Positions 45,315-56,100 of a stretch of 64,000 bases of DNA are shown here, piece after piece (position 1 is the first letter of the stretch; every line of letters starts with the position of its first letter). The stretch lies in assembly GCF_001921845.1 (NCBI RefSeq), contig NZ_MSJM01000002.1:186001-250000 (forward strand). The letters run 5' to 3'. The translations under genes and the position numbers were made by a program. Origin of the DNA: Streptococcus cuniculi (GTDB lineage Bacteria > Bacillota > Bacilli > Lactobacillales > Streptococcaceae). A model generated the notes under the pieces. That model did not search any database and had not been told where the DNA came from. It saw only the letters and a list, made by a program, of their open reading frames with translations.

Positions 45315-47690
45315 TTACTTATTAAGAGAGAAGCGATTCGCCTGAAGTGCTAAAACGCCACTCGGCAACGTCTCTCCGCCACCTTGATCTCCGAAACAAT
45401 CGCCTACCAATTGATTGAAATAGCTAGTCAGCTGATGGACATTTCCTAATTGTTCTGATAGCCTAGTGATGGCTTGACCTGTCATTTGACTTGAGATTGT
45501 TGTTATTACATAGTTGAATTCCTGCATGATGCGCTTGATCTGAATTTGGATTGTTTTTTGACTGGCAACAATCTCATCCAAATCAAAAGCAGTATAGACT
45601 CCTTCCTCAATAATTGCCTTTAATTGAGGCTTTAGATGTTGCATATCACTTTTGGCCGAACGTGTTATCTCGATTGCTTCTACAACCTTGTCCGTTAACG
45701 GTGGAATCTCTTGATATGCAGAGCGAATAGTTACCGACGTTATCGAACCATATAATCTCACTAATTGACCCCAATAGGTCCGTGTGACAACAGGTTCATC
45801 ATCCACCATCTTTTTCTTATCTACGTAAATGTCGATGTCGAAAGAGTCTTTCACCGCGTCAACCGTCTGATTAAAGGATGTCAACTGTTCAGTCCATCTC
45901 TCTAAGGAAGCCTGAACTTGTTGAAAGGCATCTGAAAACGCAACTGCTACTTCCTTAGCATACTGATTACTCCGCTTTTCGACTTGCTGATCAAAGGCCT
46001 GTAAGACATCTTTCACATCATCAAAAATAGCAGATTCTTCCAGGTAGACTTGGTAAGAGGCTGGGACATTTTGAACAGAAAAATCTGCCATGTTACCGCC
46101 ACTTGACAGTTGTCCCTGCAACCATTCATCCATTCCTTTAAAGTTATTGGCTAAACTCAAGGTTAGACGAGATACATTTTCGACCGCCGTTTGTAATTCT
46201 TTAAGATTTTTTTGCTCTACTTCCAATACTTCTGTCAGAGATTGGCTAATCCCATCCTTTTTTCCTTCCCGTAATCCCATTCCTTCAAAAATGGTTTCAC
46301 TCTTCTTTTTGAGTCTTTTCGCACTTTCTTCTAAGACCGCAGAAGACTTGAGAGCCGTTGGTGTAGGATTTATCGGAAAACCATTTTGGAAACCGCTTGT
46401 TTTCTCATCTGTCAGCTGTTGTGCTAGTTGCTGACTAGTTGCCGCAAGTCGAGATAGCATGCTATTGTAGGAGGAAAGTTCCAAGTAAGCACCACTAGCA
46501 AGGTAGGCTGGATTTGAAATCGTATTGACCAATGTTTGAGGAGAAGATAGATGATCAAAGATATGCTGTTTACTCATCATCTGCCCCAGTGAATCATGAA
46601 GCCGATAGAAGACCTCCGTTAGTCTGGTTTCCTTAAAGCGCTGAACAATACTTTCTTCTACTTTTTGCTTTCGCGTGTTAAAATCCCCTGCAATCTTTGT
46701 GTTTTTCTCTTGGCACAGTTGACACACTCGTATCATGGCTGGAATCTCTATCATAGCCAAGATATTCAAATTACTCGAGAGCATTCGTAAACTATCTGGA
46801 TTAATCTTGATTGTCTTACCACCCGCAAGAATGAGATTGCCACTAGAAAGGAACAAATTCCTAGGCTCTACATTTTCAGGACTTAAGTGAATATCCTCCA
46901 CTCCATCTCCGTCAATATCAATGCCCGCCTGATAATTCTTCTGGTCAACAATGAAGCCATATTTGTCAATGAGATTTCCGTGAGCATCAAACTCCCACGT
47001 TGAAAGCCCATGGTAATACAAAATAGCAAATATCCCTGCATCCTTATACGAATCTACATAACGCGCTATACCTAAGGGATCTCCACCATAATTCCCGACC
47101 CAATCTCTCGTATTGCGATAATTAACAAGGATATCTGTATGGGCTTTGGCCCAAGCAATTTCTTCTTCTGTCAACATATTAGCAGGGCTCGGTCCATTAA
47201 AGACTGTTGAAGCCCATTTATTTTTTATCGCAACTAAGGTAGCGAGATAAGCTCCTAGGGAATGACCTGTCGTAGAGATAGTGGCTTGAGGATATGTTCT
47301 CTTGATGTCTGCGGCGAAATCAAGAGCCGTGTCAATTTGACTATCCGTTGATAAGCGAGGGGCTGTCTCGAAGTAATTTTGACCGCCGATAATACTATTT
47401 AAGTCCGTCTGTCTATCTTTTCCATCGCTAAAATTAGTCCCAGCATAAGCAATTGTAATCTGGGAATAATCCACTTCCCCGTTCACAACTGGCGCAACCG
47501 CCATGGCTTGCATGCCATTGGTTTGGTTGTCTGCTACTTTTAACACTCTGAATCTACCTATAGATTTATCTTTATAATTATAGTAATAGTCCTTGCCTAC
47601 TTTGGGATGGTATTTAACATCGCTTCTACTACTGTCTACCCAATAACTTTGTTGTGATAAAAGGTTCAATTGTTCATCAGTTTTTGCCAT
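45315..47690 (-). CDS. TslA-like type VII lipase toxin, reversed LXG domain order
   Basis: 791 residues, no signal peptide. The N-terminal alpha/beta-hydrolase lipase has TGHSLGAYLA, with nucleophile Ser144 and probable Asp196 (NTRDWVG) and His227 (YYHGLSTW) partners. From about 300 onwards the protein is helical and ends in an LXG-like helical bundle. A catalytic N-terminus and helical C-terminus is the reverse of normal LXG toxins and matches the described TslA class of T7-secreted phospholipases. It starts 1 base after the immunity-like gene and precedes esxA. No extra small helical partner genes are adjacent, so its secretion partner is unclear. Confidence 0.8.
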   Translation of the reverse strand: MAKTDEQLNLLSQQSYWVDSSRSDVKYHPKVGKDYYYNYKDKSIGRFRVLKVADNQTNGMQAMAVAPVVNGEVDYSQITIAYAGTNFSDGKDRQTDLNSIIGGQNYFETAPRLSTDSQIDTALDFAADIKRTYPQATISTTGHSLGAYLATLVAIKNKWASTVFNGPSPANMLTEEEIAWAKAHTDILVNYRNTRDWVGNYGGDPLGIARYVDSYKDAGIFAILYYHGLSTWEFDAHGNLIDKYGFIVDQKNYQAGIDIDGDGVEDIHLSPENVEPRNLFLSSGNLILAGGKTIKINPDSLRMLSSNLNILAMIEIPAMIRVCQLCQEKNTKIAGDFNTRKQKVEESIVQRFKETRLTEVFYRLHDSLGQMMSKQHIFDHLSSPQTLVNTISNPAYLASGAYLELSSYNSMLSRLAATSQQLAQQLTDEKTSGFQNGFPINPTPTALKSSAVLEESAKRLKKKSETIFEGMGLREGKKDGISQSLTEVLEVEQKNLKELQTAVENVSRLTLSLANNFKGMDEWLQGQLSSGGNMADFSVQNVPASYQVYLEESAIFDDVKDVLQAFDQQVEKRSNQYAKEVAVAFSDAFQQVQASLERWTEQLTSFNQTVDAVKDSFDIDIYVDKKKMVDDEPVVTRTYWGQLVRLYGSITSVTIRSAYQEIPPLTDKVVEAIEITRSAKSDMQHLKPQLKAIIEEGVYTAFDLDEIVASQKTIQIQIKRIMQEFNYVITTISSQMTGQAITRLSEQLGNVHQLTSYFNQLVGDCFGDQGGGETLPSGVLALQANRFSLNK

Positions 47691-47691
47691 A

Positions 47692-48075
47692 CTAATCCCC
47701 TAAATACTTTATTTTAATTTGCGATAAATCAATCTCTCCTTCTAAAGCAATATCACGTTCAATTGATTGAAATCTATCAATAGGATTTAAACCGATAATT
47801 GCATCTTTTTCCTCCAGTTCTTTTAGTTGCCTTATGGAAAGAGTTGTTTCTAGACTTTCGTCTCCATTTAATTGAATATTCAGTAAATAAAAACCTGTTT
47901 TTTTATCTTTCTTAAAGTCCATAAATTCTACTGAATCAATTTCATATCCTCTTACAATCCATCTAACAACGTTATCTTGTTGTTCTTTAGTCAATGTTTC
48001 CTTTTTCATACCACACCCTCCTAATATACTGATTACCCAAACAACGAATAAAATAGATTTCAGTCATTTCTTCAT
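47692..48075 (-). pseudogene. TilA-like immunity lipoprotein with TGA at codon 4
   Basis: The frame starts at an ATG 8 bases after GGAGG and reads Met-Lys-Lys-TGA, then continues without a break: LKSILFVVWVISILGGCG, a lipoprotein signal peptide with lipobox LGGC, then about 105 residues (YEIDSVEFMDFKKDKKTGFYLLNIQLNGD...) resembling DUF1310-type lipoproteins. TslA toxins are known to be neutralised by a lipoprotein, TilA, so this is the expected immunity gene. The TGA would stop export. A second ATG at 48009, behind AGGAGG, could make a 105-residue cytoplasmic form (47692-48009). Confidence 0.72.
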
Positions 48076-48087
48076 GCTAGCTACCTC

Positions 48088-48400
48088 CTGTACTTTACGA
48101 CTATTATTCAATAGTTTCAGTGAAAACACATAAAATAAAAGTGCTATAAATTATATATAAACAATTTTAAACAATGGAATTATATTGTGTTTCTCTGTCG
48201 CAAAAAGCTGAACAGAACAGTCCCCCATTAACCTGTTCATAAACTTCATATCTATCTATTCGTAAAAATAATTCAAATATAAAGAAAAAGAAATATTTTT
48301 GCTCAGAAATCAAGAATTTACTATCATTGATTACTCACTATATTTTATGCTTCCTATTCTCATGCGTTAAAAATTAAAATTTGTATACTCTATAAAAAAA
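48088..48400. other. Non-coding AT-rich stretch upstream of the toxin-immunity genes
   Basis: No reading frame of note on either strand. On the minus strand a TATAAT-like hexamer near 48143-48153 could serve the immunity/toxin genes, but a matching -35 is not clear. The rest is AT-rich and I see nothing in it. Confidence 0.4.
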
Positions 48401-48436
48401 GAGCGGGGTAGAAGAAAATCTGCTTCTATCCCGCTC
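48401..48436 (-). terminator. Terminator of the surface-protein operon
   Basis: Minus strand: 14-bp stem GAGCGGGATAGAAG / CTTCTACCCCGCTC (one mismatch), 8-base loop, then T7. It ends transcripts from the adhesin block before the type VII genes. The stretch 48437-48539 holds nothing I recognise. Confidence 0.85.
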
Positions 48437-48539
48437 CTGTGGACATATATTGTAAGGTATCTTGCCATTTCAAAGCTGATACTGGTATTGTCGGATGATT
48501 GTAGTTGAGATTTTACAACCACACCGACCACACATCGGC

Positions 48540-48713
48540 TTACTGTACTTTCTTGTACTGATGTGGATGGCGCCAGTAGCGTCTTGAACAGAGGTCACTA
48601 CAAAATTGAGTTCGTCTATCTAAGGCTCCCTCGATTGTCGTAACTGTTTCATGGCATCTTTTACAAATAAATGTTCTACTTTTGTAGTAATTAATTGGTG
48701 TTATTTCTTTCAT
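48540..48713 (-). CDS. Small CxxC...CxxxC zinc-ribbon-like protein
   Basis: 57 residues with a clear ribosome site (GGAGGT, 7 bases). Cysteine pairs FICKRCHET (CxxC) and QFCSDLCSRRYW (CxxxC) are spaced about 19 residues apart and would fit one zinc ion. The C-terminus is basic (RRYWRHPHQYKK). No signal peptide. I do not recognise the family. It is last in the surface-protein transcript, 21 bases after the LPXTG gene. Confidence 0.65.
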   Translation of the reverse strand: MKEITPINYYKSRTFICKRCHETVTTIEGALDRRTQFCSDLCSRRYWRHPHQYKKVQ

Positions 48714-48734
48714 TGAGAATACCTCCAAAAGAAA

Positions 48735-50108
48735 TTATTTTTTGTATTTTTTACCTTTGCCAATACCGATAAATGATACAAGTGCCAATCCCAAGACCAT
48801 CAATCCTGAAACAAGTCCCGTATTAGCGCTTTCTCCTGTTGTAGGTAATTGCTTGTTCTCCGTTTGAGGTTGAACTTGAGGGTGCACCTGGGTCTGTGTT
48901 GGAGGTGTTGGAGGTGTTGGAGGCGTTGGTGCGTCTTCCTTTGTTCCGACTTCAATGACTTCATTCACTACTGGGCTTGTCATTTCACGTTTGACTTCTT
49001 TACGTTCGGTTTCTTTGCCATCTACGTAAATAACGCTATAGGTGATGGTTTCAACGCCATTTTGTCCTGATGTTTTGACGCGTTTTTCGCCTTTTGGTAA
49101 ATCAGGATTTTCTTCATACACAGTCGTATAAGCGACTGCTTCTGTTTCGGTCTCCGTTTTAATCTCGATGACAGGAGTTACTGCCGCTTCCTTCGTCCCG
49201 ACTTCAATGACTTCATCAACCGCTGGGCTCGTTACTTCGCGTTTTACTTCTGTACGACTGGTCACTTTGCCGTCTGTATAGGTAACTTGATAGGTGATTG
49301 TTTCAACACCTTCTTTACCAGGAGTTTTAATGCGTTCCACGCCTTTTGGTAAATCAGGATTTTCTTCTCTCACACTCTTATACGGAATCGAAGACATCAC
49401 TGCTTCTTCTTTCACTTCTACTTTCGGCTCGGCTTTGGAATCTTCTTGAGGCTGTTCCTGCGGCTTCTCGTTCGGATCTACCTGTGGTTGTTCTTGTGGG
49501 TTCTCGTTCGGATTTACTTGAGGATTGTCTTGTGAATCATCTTTCGGGTCAACTTGAGGATTGTCTTTGGGGTCCTCTTTTGGTGTATCTTGGGGATTTT
49601 CCTTTGGATTCTCGTTCGGATTCACTTGTGGGTCTTCCTTAGGTTGTTCCTGTGGATCTTCTTTTGGTTCCTCTGGAACTACCTTTGGATCTTCTTCAGG
49701 TTTTTCCTGTGGATTTTCTTGGGGTTGTTCTTCCGCCCCTTTCTCCCGTTCCGCTCTTGCCTTTTATTCTTGATAACGTTGAATCAATGGCGCTAACATG
49801 GCTTTGCCTTCTTCACTGATGACGGTACGTAGCGCAGACTCATAAAGCTCTTGTGAGTCCTCAATTGATGCTTCAATCAATTCTGGCTCTCCTTCGTTTA
49901 AATCCTCTTCAAATTGATTCAAGGCATCTTGTAGCTTAAGAATCGCATTCTTTTCAGCAGCGCTCATAATCGCTTCATCGGGTTCTGGCTCTTCAGCTTG
50001 AGCAAATACTGCTGTTGGCTGAATCAAGGACGAACCAATCGTCGCAAGTCCCAAGCTGTTAATCATAAGAACTGCTCCACACATTTGAGCTATTTTTCTC
50101 TTTTTCAT
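48735..50108 (-). pseudogene. G5-domain LPXTG surface protein interrupted by an in-frame TAA
   Basis: One frame of 457 codons broken by a single TAA at codon 115 (49764-49766). Part 1 is a signal peptide (cleavage near Ala36) and an acidic helical region ending QRYQE. After the stop the same frame continues KARAEREKGAEEQ, then a Pro/Glu/Asp/Asn-rich stalk of NPQE/DPK-type repeats (about 130-235), two G5-like domains (ENPDLPKG...KTxGxxGVETITYxVxYxDGK...EVIEVGTKE, about 236-386), an LPTTG sorting signal (421-425), membrane helix and KKYKK tail. CAA to TAA would explain the break. As it stands, only a 114-residue secreted stub is made unless the stop is read through. Confidence 0.85.
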
Positions 50109-50171
50109 AAAAATCCCTTTCTATATCACTTTAAAGTATGGGAGGGAAATTCCCTCCTATACTTTACTAGG

Positions 50172-53100
50172 TTAATTGTATTTCTTTTTCCTAAGCAATA
50201 GAACTACAATGAATAGGTCAACGACCGCAAGAAGAACAATTTCTAAACGATGTGTATCCGTAGAATTTGTCCGAGGTAAAATCTTTTGTGGACTTGGTGC
50301 TGACGGCACTGGATCGCTCGGCGTTGAAGTTGGCGGCATTGAGCCTTTTGGTAGTGGTGGTTTAGGCGCTGGGGTTGATGGTTTTGGTGGTACCACTTTA
50401 ACAACATTTGTCCGTTTCTTAGTCTTCGGATCATGGTTAAAGATGACATCAGCCGTATTATCAATACCGTTTGCATAAACTTTATCACTTAATGTAGATG
50501 GGTCTTTAATTGAAGAATAGATAATCAGTCTTACCTTGCTACCACGTAACACTTCTAGAATATCTACATTCTCAATATCTACTTCCACATATTGGCCATC
50601 AACAGTCACCTTGGCAATTTTAGATAGGCGTTCTTTATCAAGCTCACCTTTTTCATTGACATTCGTCAATAGTGCAATGACCTTGTCCATCTTCGCAAGT
50701 TTTGCGGTCAGCTTCTCTGCTTCTTTCTGGAGATTCACTTTATCTGCTGCAGAAGTGACTGTGCTATTATCCCGTTCAGCTTCTACTTTTTCAAGTTCCG
50801 TCTGTGCTGCTTTCAGCGCTTCTTCTAAGCTAGCAATTTCTGCTTTTAGCTTAGCTTCTTCTGCATCTTCTTCCTGTTTCGGTTTAGAAGTAGGTTCTTC
50901 TGCAGGCTGGCTGGCAGCTGGTTTCTCTTCTGAAGCCTTGTCCTCTGACTCTGCGTCTGCCTTATCCTCTACTGCTTTATCTGTAGACGGTTCTGAAACA
51001 GCATCTTCTACCTTATCTTCTTTTGTCTCTGAAGCATCAGTAGCCTGCTCTTTTTTATCTGCATTTGCAGTTTGAGCTGCTTTTGCTTCAAGCCATTTAT
51101 CCAAATTCGCTTTGGCAACTTCAAGTTGTTTTGTCAAGTCTTGGACTTTTTCTTTGGCTTCTCGAACAGCATCAACCGTTCCAACATTGGTTGCCTTACC
51201 ATTCAATTGATCTAATTTTTTATTCACTTCATCCAATTGTTCTTGAACAGACTGCCTGATTTGAGTGAATTTAGGCTGATCAATTTTAAGGGCAACAGCA
51301 TCTACCTTCAAAAGACTATCCAAGGTATCAGTAATCATGAGACTTGTCAGCTCTGTTTTCTGATCTGCCTTATCTTCTGGGACTGTCGTCACAATATCGA
51401 ATCGGAACAAATCAGTTGCTTGCCCTAATGCTAAGCGACTTGTCTGCTCTGCTCCTTCAACACGACTGACTGTCTTGTAAGGATCTCCTGGTGTTGGTGG
51501 TTGAGGAGTATCTGGTGAAGGTGGTGGAGTGACTGTTACAGGTTTCGTTTGTTTTTGCCCATCAATTCCATTACTATTCACAAAATCTAAATGAGCCACA
51601 TTCGGAACCTTCATATCCGCATAAGATGTTACATCAGCATCAGCCTTAATCTTAGATAAGATATAGACTTGGATGTTACTAAATCCTTCTAAGCGTTTGA
51701 AATCTTTAACAGAAACGGTCACTTTGTTTCCTGATGTCTGAACATCTAAGATATCAGAAGCATCATAGCCATCAACATAAGCGACTGGTGTTCCTACTAG
51801 TTCCAAAGCAGCATCCAATTCATCTGATACGACAAATTCTTTATAGAATTTAATATCACTTGGAATAGCAGCCGTCACATTGTACATGTAAGTCTGTTCC
51901 CGATCGATATCCAAATGTTCCAAGGTCTCATTGATTTTCTTATCAATCTCTGGTTCTGTTGGAGTTGGTGGGACTACAGGAACTTCATTGGAATCTTTCA
52001 CCACCTCTGGTTGATGAGGGAATTGTGCAACATAGGACGCAGTATTCGGCACACTTGTCTTCTCTTGCGTTGTGTAATCTGAAAGATTGGCACCATCTTT
52101 AATCTTCGCTTGGAAACTTAGGACAACTTCTTGACCACCGCTTGCCTTAACTTGTTCAGTTGCCAGTTTTGCAGTGATGGTTTGACCATCTAGGCTAATT
52201 TGACCAGCATCAAGCGCCTTACCATTGAGGGTTACTTGGGCTGAATCACCTACAACTTCAAGAACATCGACAAGAGTATCTTTTACTGAAAACTCTGTCG
52301 CATCGAGCGGAACACTTGTTTTCACATGGTAGGTGAAGACTTCGTCACGACTCGCTAGGGTTGCAGAATCTGCACCGTTGACATCCTTTTCAATTGTTGG
52401 TTCTTCTGGAGTTGGTGGGACTACAGGAACTTCATTGGAATCTTTCACCACTTCTGGTTGATGAGGGAATTGTGCAACATAAGATGCAGTATTCGGCACA
52501 CTTGTACCTTTTTCAGTTGTGTAAGCTGAAAGATTGGCACCATCTTTAATCTTCGCTTGGAAACTGAGGACAACTTCTTGACCACCGCTTGCCTTAACTT
52601 GGTCTGCTGTCAACTTCGCTGTGATAGTTTGACCATCTAGGCTAATTTGATCAGCATCAAGTGCCTTACCGTTGAGAGTTACTTGGGCTGAATCACCCAC
52701 TACTTCAAGAACATCGACAAGTGTATCTTTTACTGAAAACTCTGTCGCATCAAGTGGAACACTTGTTTTCACGTGGTAGGTGAAGACCTCGTCACGTGTC
52801 GCTAGGGTTGCAGAATCTGCACCATTGACATCCTTTTCAATTGTTGGTTCTTCTGGAGTTGGTGGAGTGACTGGAACTTCGTTTGAGTTTTTCACCACTT
52901 CTGGTTGGTGTGGGAATTGTGCAACATAAGACGCGGTATTTGGCACATTTGTACCTTGTTCAGTTGTGTAATCTGAGAGGTTGGCACCAGCCTTAATCTT
53001 CGCTTGGAAACTTAGGACAACTTCTTGACCACCGCTTGCCTTGACTTGTTCTGCTGTCAACTTCGCTGTGATGGTCTGGCCGTCTACAGTAATTTGACTT

Positions 53101-56100
53101 GCTTCAAGCGCTTGACCATTAAGCGTTAAGCTCGCTTGAGCAGTCTCTCCTGCAAATTCGAGAACCTCTACAAGCGTATCTTTTACTGAAAACTCTGTCG
53201 CATCAAGTGGAACACTTGTTTTCACGTGGTAAGTGAAGACTTCGTCACGTGTCGCGAGTGTAGCTGAATTCTCTCCATTGACATCCTTTTCAATTGTTGG
53301 TTGTTCTGGAGTCGGTGGAGTGACTGGCACTTCGTTTGATGATTCGCTTGTTTTTGGATTATGGTCAATCGTATACTTAGCTGTATTTGGAATAGACGTT
53401 TTACCTTCTACAGCATAAGCCGCTAGATTAGCTCCCTGCTTAATTTTAGCTTTAAAGGTAACGACGATTGGCTTCCCGCCATTTGCTTTGACAGTATCTT
53501 CTGGGAAATCAACTTGGAGATCTTGCCCTTTCGCTACAATCGTTGCATCTGTCTCTTTGCCATCAAGTGTTACACGAACATCTCCATTTTCACCTGCAAA
53601 TTCAAGAACCTCTTTTAGTTGGTCTGTGACTGTAAATGCAGTCGCATTCAACGGCATAGAAGTTTCAATTGTATAGGTAAATGTTTCATCGCGTTTTGTA
53701 AGTGTCGCAGCATTTTCTCCATTAACCTTTTTCACAATATCTGGAGAATTTGGTGACGGGGGTGTGATCGTAACAGGCTCTGTGTCTTTTTTGGTTTTAG
53801 GATCATGGTTCATCAGGTAACTTGCTGTATTTGGAACGAGTGCCTTATCTTTTTTCTCATTCGGATAACGCTTCACTAATTCCTCTACAGATAAACCATT
53901 TGCAATCTTAGCTCCAAAGATAACTTGAACAGCCTGATTCGCATTAGCTTCAACCTGCTCTTTATTGAATGAGACTGTTAGCGTTTGTCCATCTTTTTGA
54001 ACAGCCACATCTTGGATTTCCTTGCCAGCAACCTTGACCACTACATCTCCTGCGAAAGTCAACTCTTTCACAAGAGTATCCGTAATCTCAAACTGGTTAG
54101 CCAGACTTGGCACCTTCGTATCAATTGTGTAGGTAAATTGTTCCGAAAGACTTCCTAAATCCGCATGATTTTTATCATTTACTTTCTTAGCAATCGGAGG
54201 TGGTGTAACCGTAACAGGCTTACTTTCTTTCTCACCTGCTTGATTTTGCTTATTGACATACGAAAGTCTCGCTGTATTTGGAATCCCTTCAATCGCTGTA
54301 CCTGACTTGATTTTTGCTGGAATCACCAATTTCACGGATTGATTGCCCAATTTCCCTGCTTTAGCCATATCCTTCATGGTTGCAGTAACGGTTTGTCCTT
54401 CTACTTTTACGTCAAAGAACTTCGCGGCGTCCCCTTCAATAGAAGGTGCTGCAGAGGTGAACTCTAAGCGGGAATCAAGTGTATCTGTGATGACATAGGA
54501 TTTGTATTGATCAATATCATTTGGCAGTTTACTTGTGATACTGTAGGTATATTCTTCTTGAACTCCCACAATTGCTTCTGTCAATTTGTCTTCAATCTTC
54601 TTATCAAGAGTCGGATCCGTTGGCGGAGTGACTGTAACAGGAGGTGTTTCTTTCTCACCTGAAGCATCTGCCTTATTGGTAAATTGAATCGTAGCCGTAT
54701 TTGGAATTTTAGCGGTTACGACACCTGCTTTGATTTGTGACGGAATTACTAATTCCACTTCTTTTGCTGCTAAAGCTGCTGCATCCTTGAAATCTTTCAT
54801 GGTTGCAGTAATGGTCTGTCCTTCTACTTTTACGTCAAAGAACTTCGCAGCATCACCTTTAATGAATGGTTTTTTGCTGTCTGTATTGACCACTTTCAAC
54901 TCATCATTCACCGTATCAGAAATGACAAATTTCTTATAAGAAGTAATATCTGTCGGAAGTACCGTCTTAATGTTATAGGTGTAGTCCTGTTCATTTGCGA
55001 TATCTAAATGAGTTTCTTTCTCATTGATTCGTTTTGTCACAGGTGGCGGCGTAACAGTAGCAGGGTTACTTTCGTACTCTTTCTCAACGTCTTGTCTATT
55101 GGTCACATCAAGATGAGCTTTGTTCTCAATCGTTGCACCGCTCACACCTGATTTGATTTTGGCAGGAATCTCTAGCTCAACCAATGAAAGTTTAGCGACC
55201 TCTGCAAACTTACCTGCTTTCACAGTAGCTGTTACAGTTTGACCGTTTGTTGCTACTTCAAACAAATCGGCAGCATCTCCCTTGATGGTAGGTGTCCCAT
55301 TCAATTCAAGGTTCGAATCCAATGTATCCTTAATCACAAATTTCTTATACTGCTCCATATCATTTGGAATCGAGGTTGTAACAGTATAGGTATACGGTAC
55401 AGTATCAAAGGTTGTAAACTCTGTTAAGGTATCGTTAATGCGTTTTGATACCGATGGTTCTGTTGGTTTAGGCGGAGTGACAGTCACCTTATTTGAAGTA
55501 ATTGGATCATGTCCATTTAAGATGACATCAGCCGTATTCGGTACCTTGATGACCCCATTTTCATTGTATTTAGAGACATCTGCCTTATCTTTAATCTTCG
55601 CCTTAAACGTTAAGACAACTTCAGGCAATTCAGATGATTTTCTTGTCACTAGACGTGTAATCGTATTGATAGCCTTGTCATCTAGTTTCACTGAGACTGT
55701 TTGGCCCTCGACCTTAGCAACCAGCCCTTGGCGGTCATACGCTTTACCAGCAATGGTCACACTTGCACTATCTGGTACAATCTCCAGCTCGTCTACGACT
55801 TTATCTTTTAGTTCAAAGGAATCAGCAATTCCTGGCCATGGACTTTTGACTGTATAGGTAAATTCTTCCCCAGGAGTACGTAAATCCTCATGCTCTTTAT
55901 CGTTAACAGCTTTTGTAATTTCTGTCTCTACTGGAGGTTTCACATATACTGCATTCGAACGACGAACCGTATCACGACCATCTGGTGTCGCTTTCAAATG
56001 ATTCTTTTCATCTGGATCCTTGGTGCCATTCCAAAGAATCGAAGCCTGATTCACAAGACCGAATCCTTGACTGTCTTGAAGTAATTTCAGATAGTCTTTA

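Noticed and set aside
49346..49796. Long plus-strand open frames opposite the G5/LPXTG gene
   Set aside because: They are mirror frames of a Pro/Glu/Asp repeat region; they have no ribosome sites and low-complexity translations.
50536..51075. 179-codon plus-strand frame rich in Ser/Ala
   Set aside because: It is antisense to the coiled-coil/acidic part of the adhesin, and its composition follows from that gene. No ribosome site.
51960..53300. CRISPR-like or mobile repeat array
   Set aside because: The repeats are in-frame protein domains of about 150 residues with conserved coding sense.
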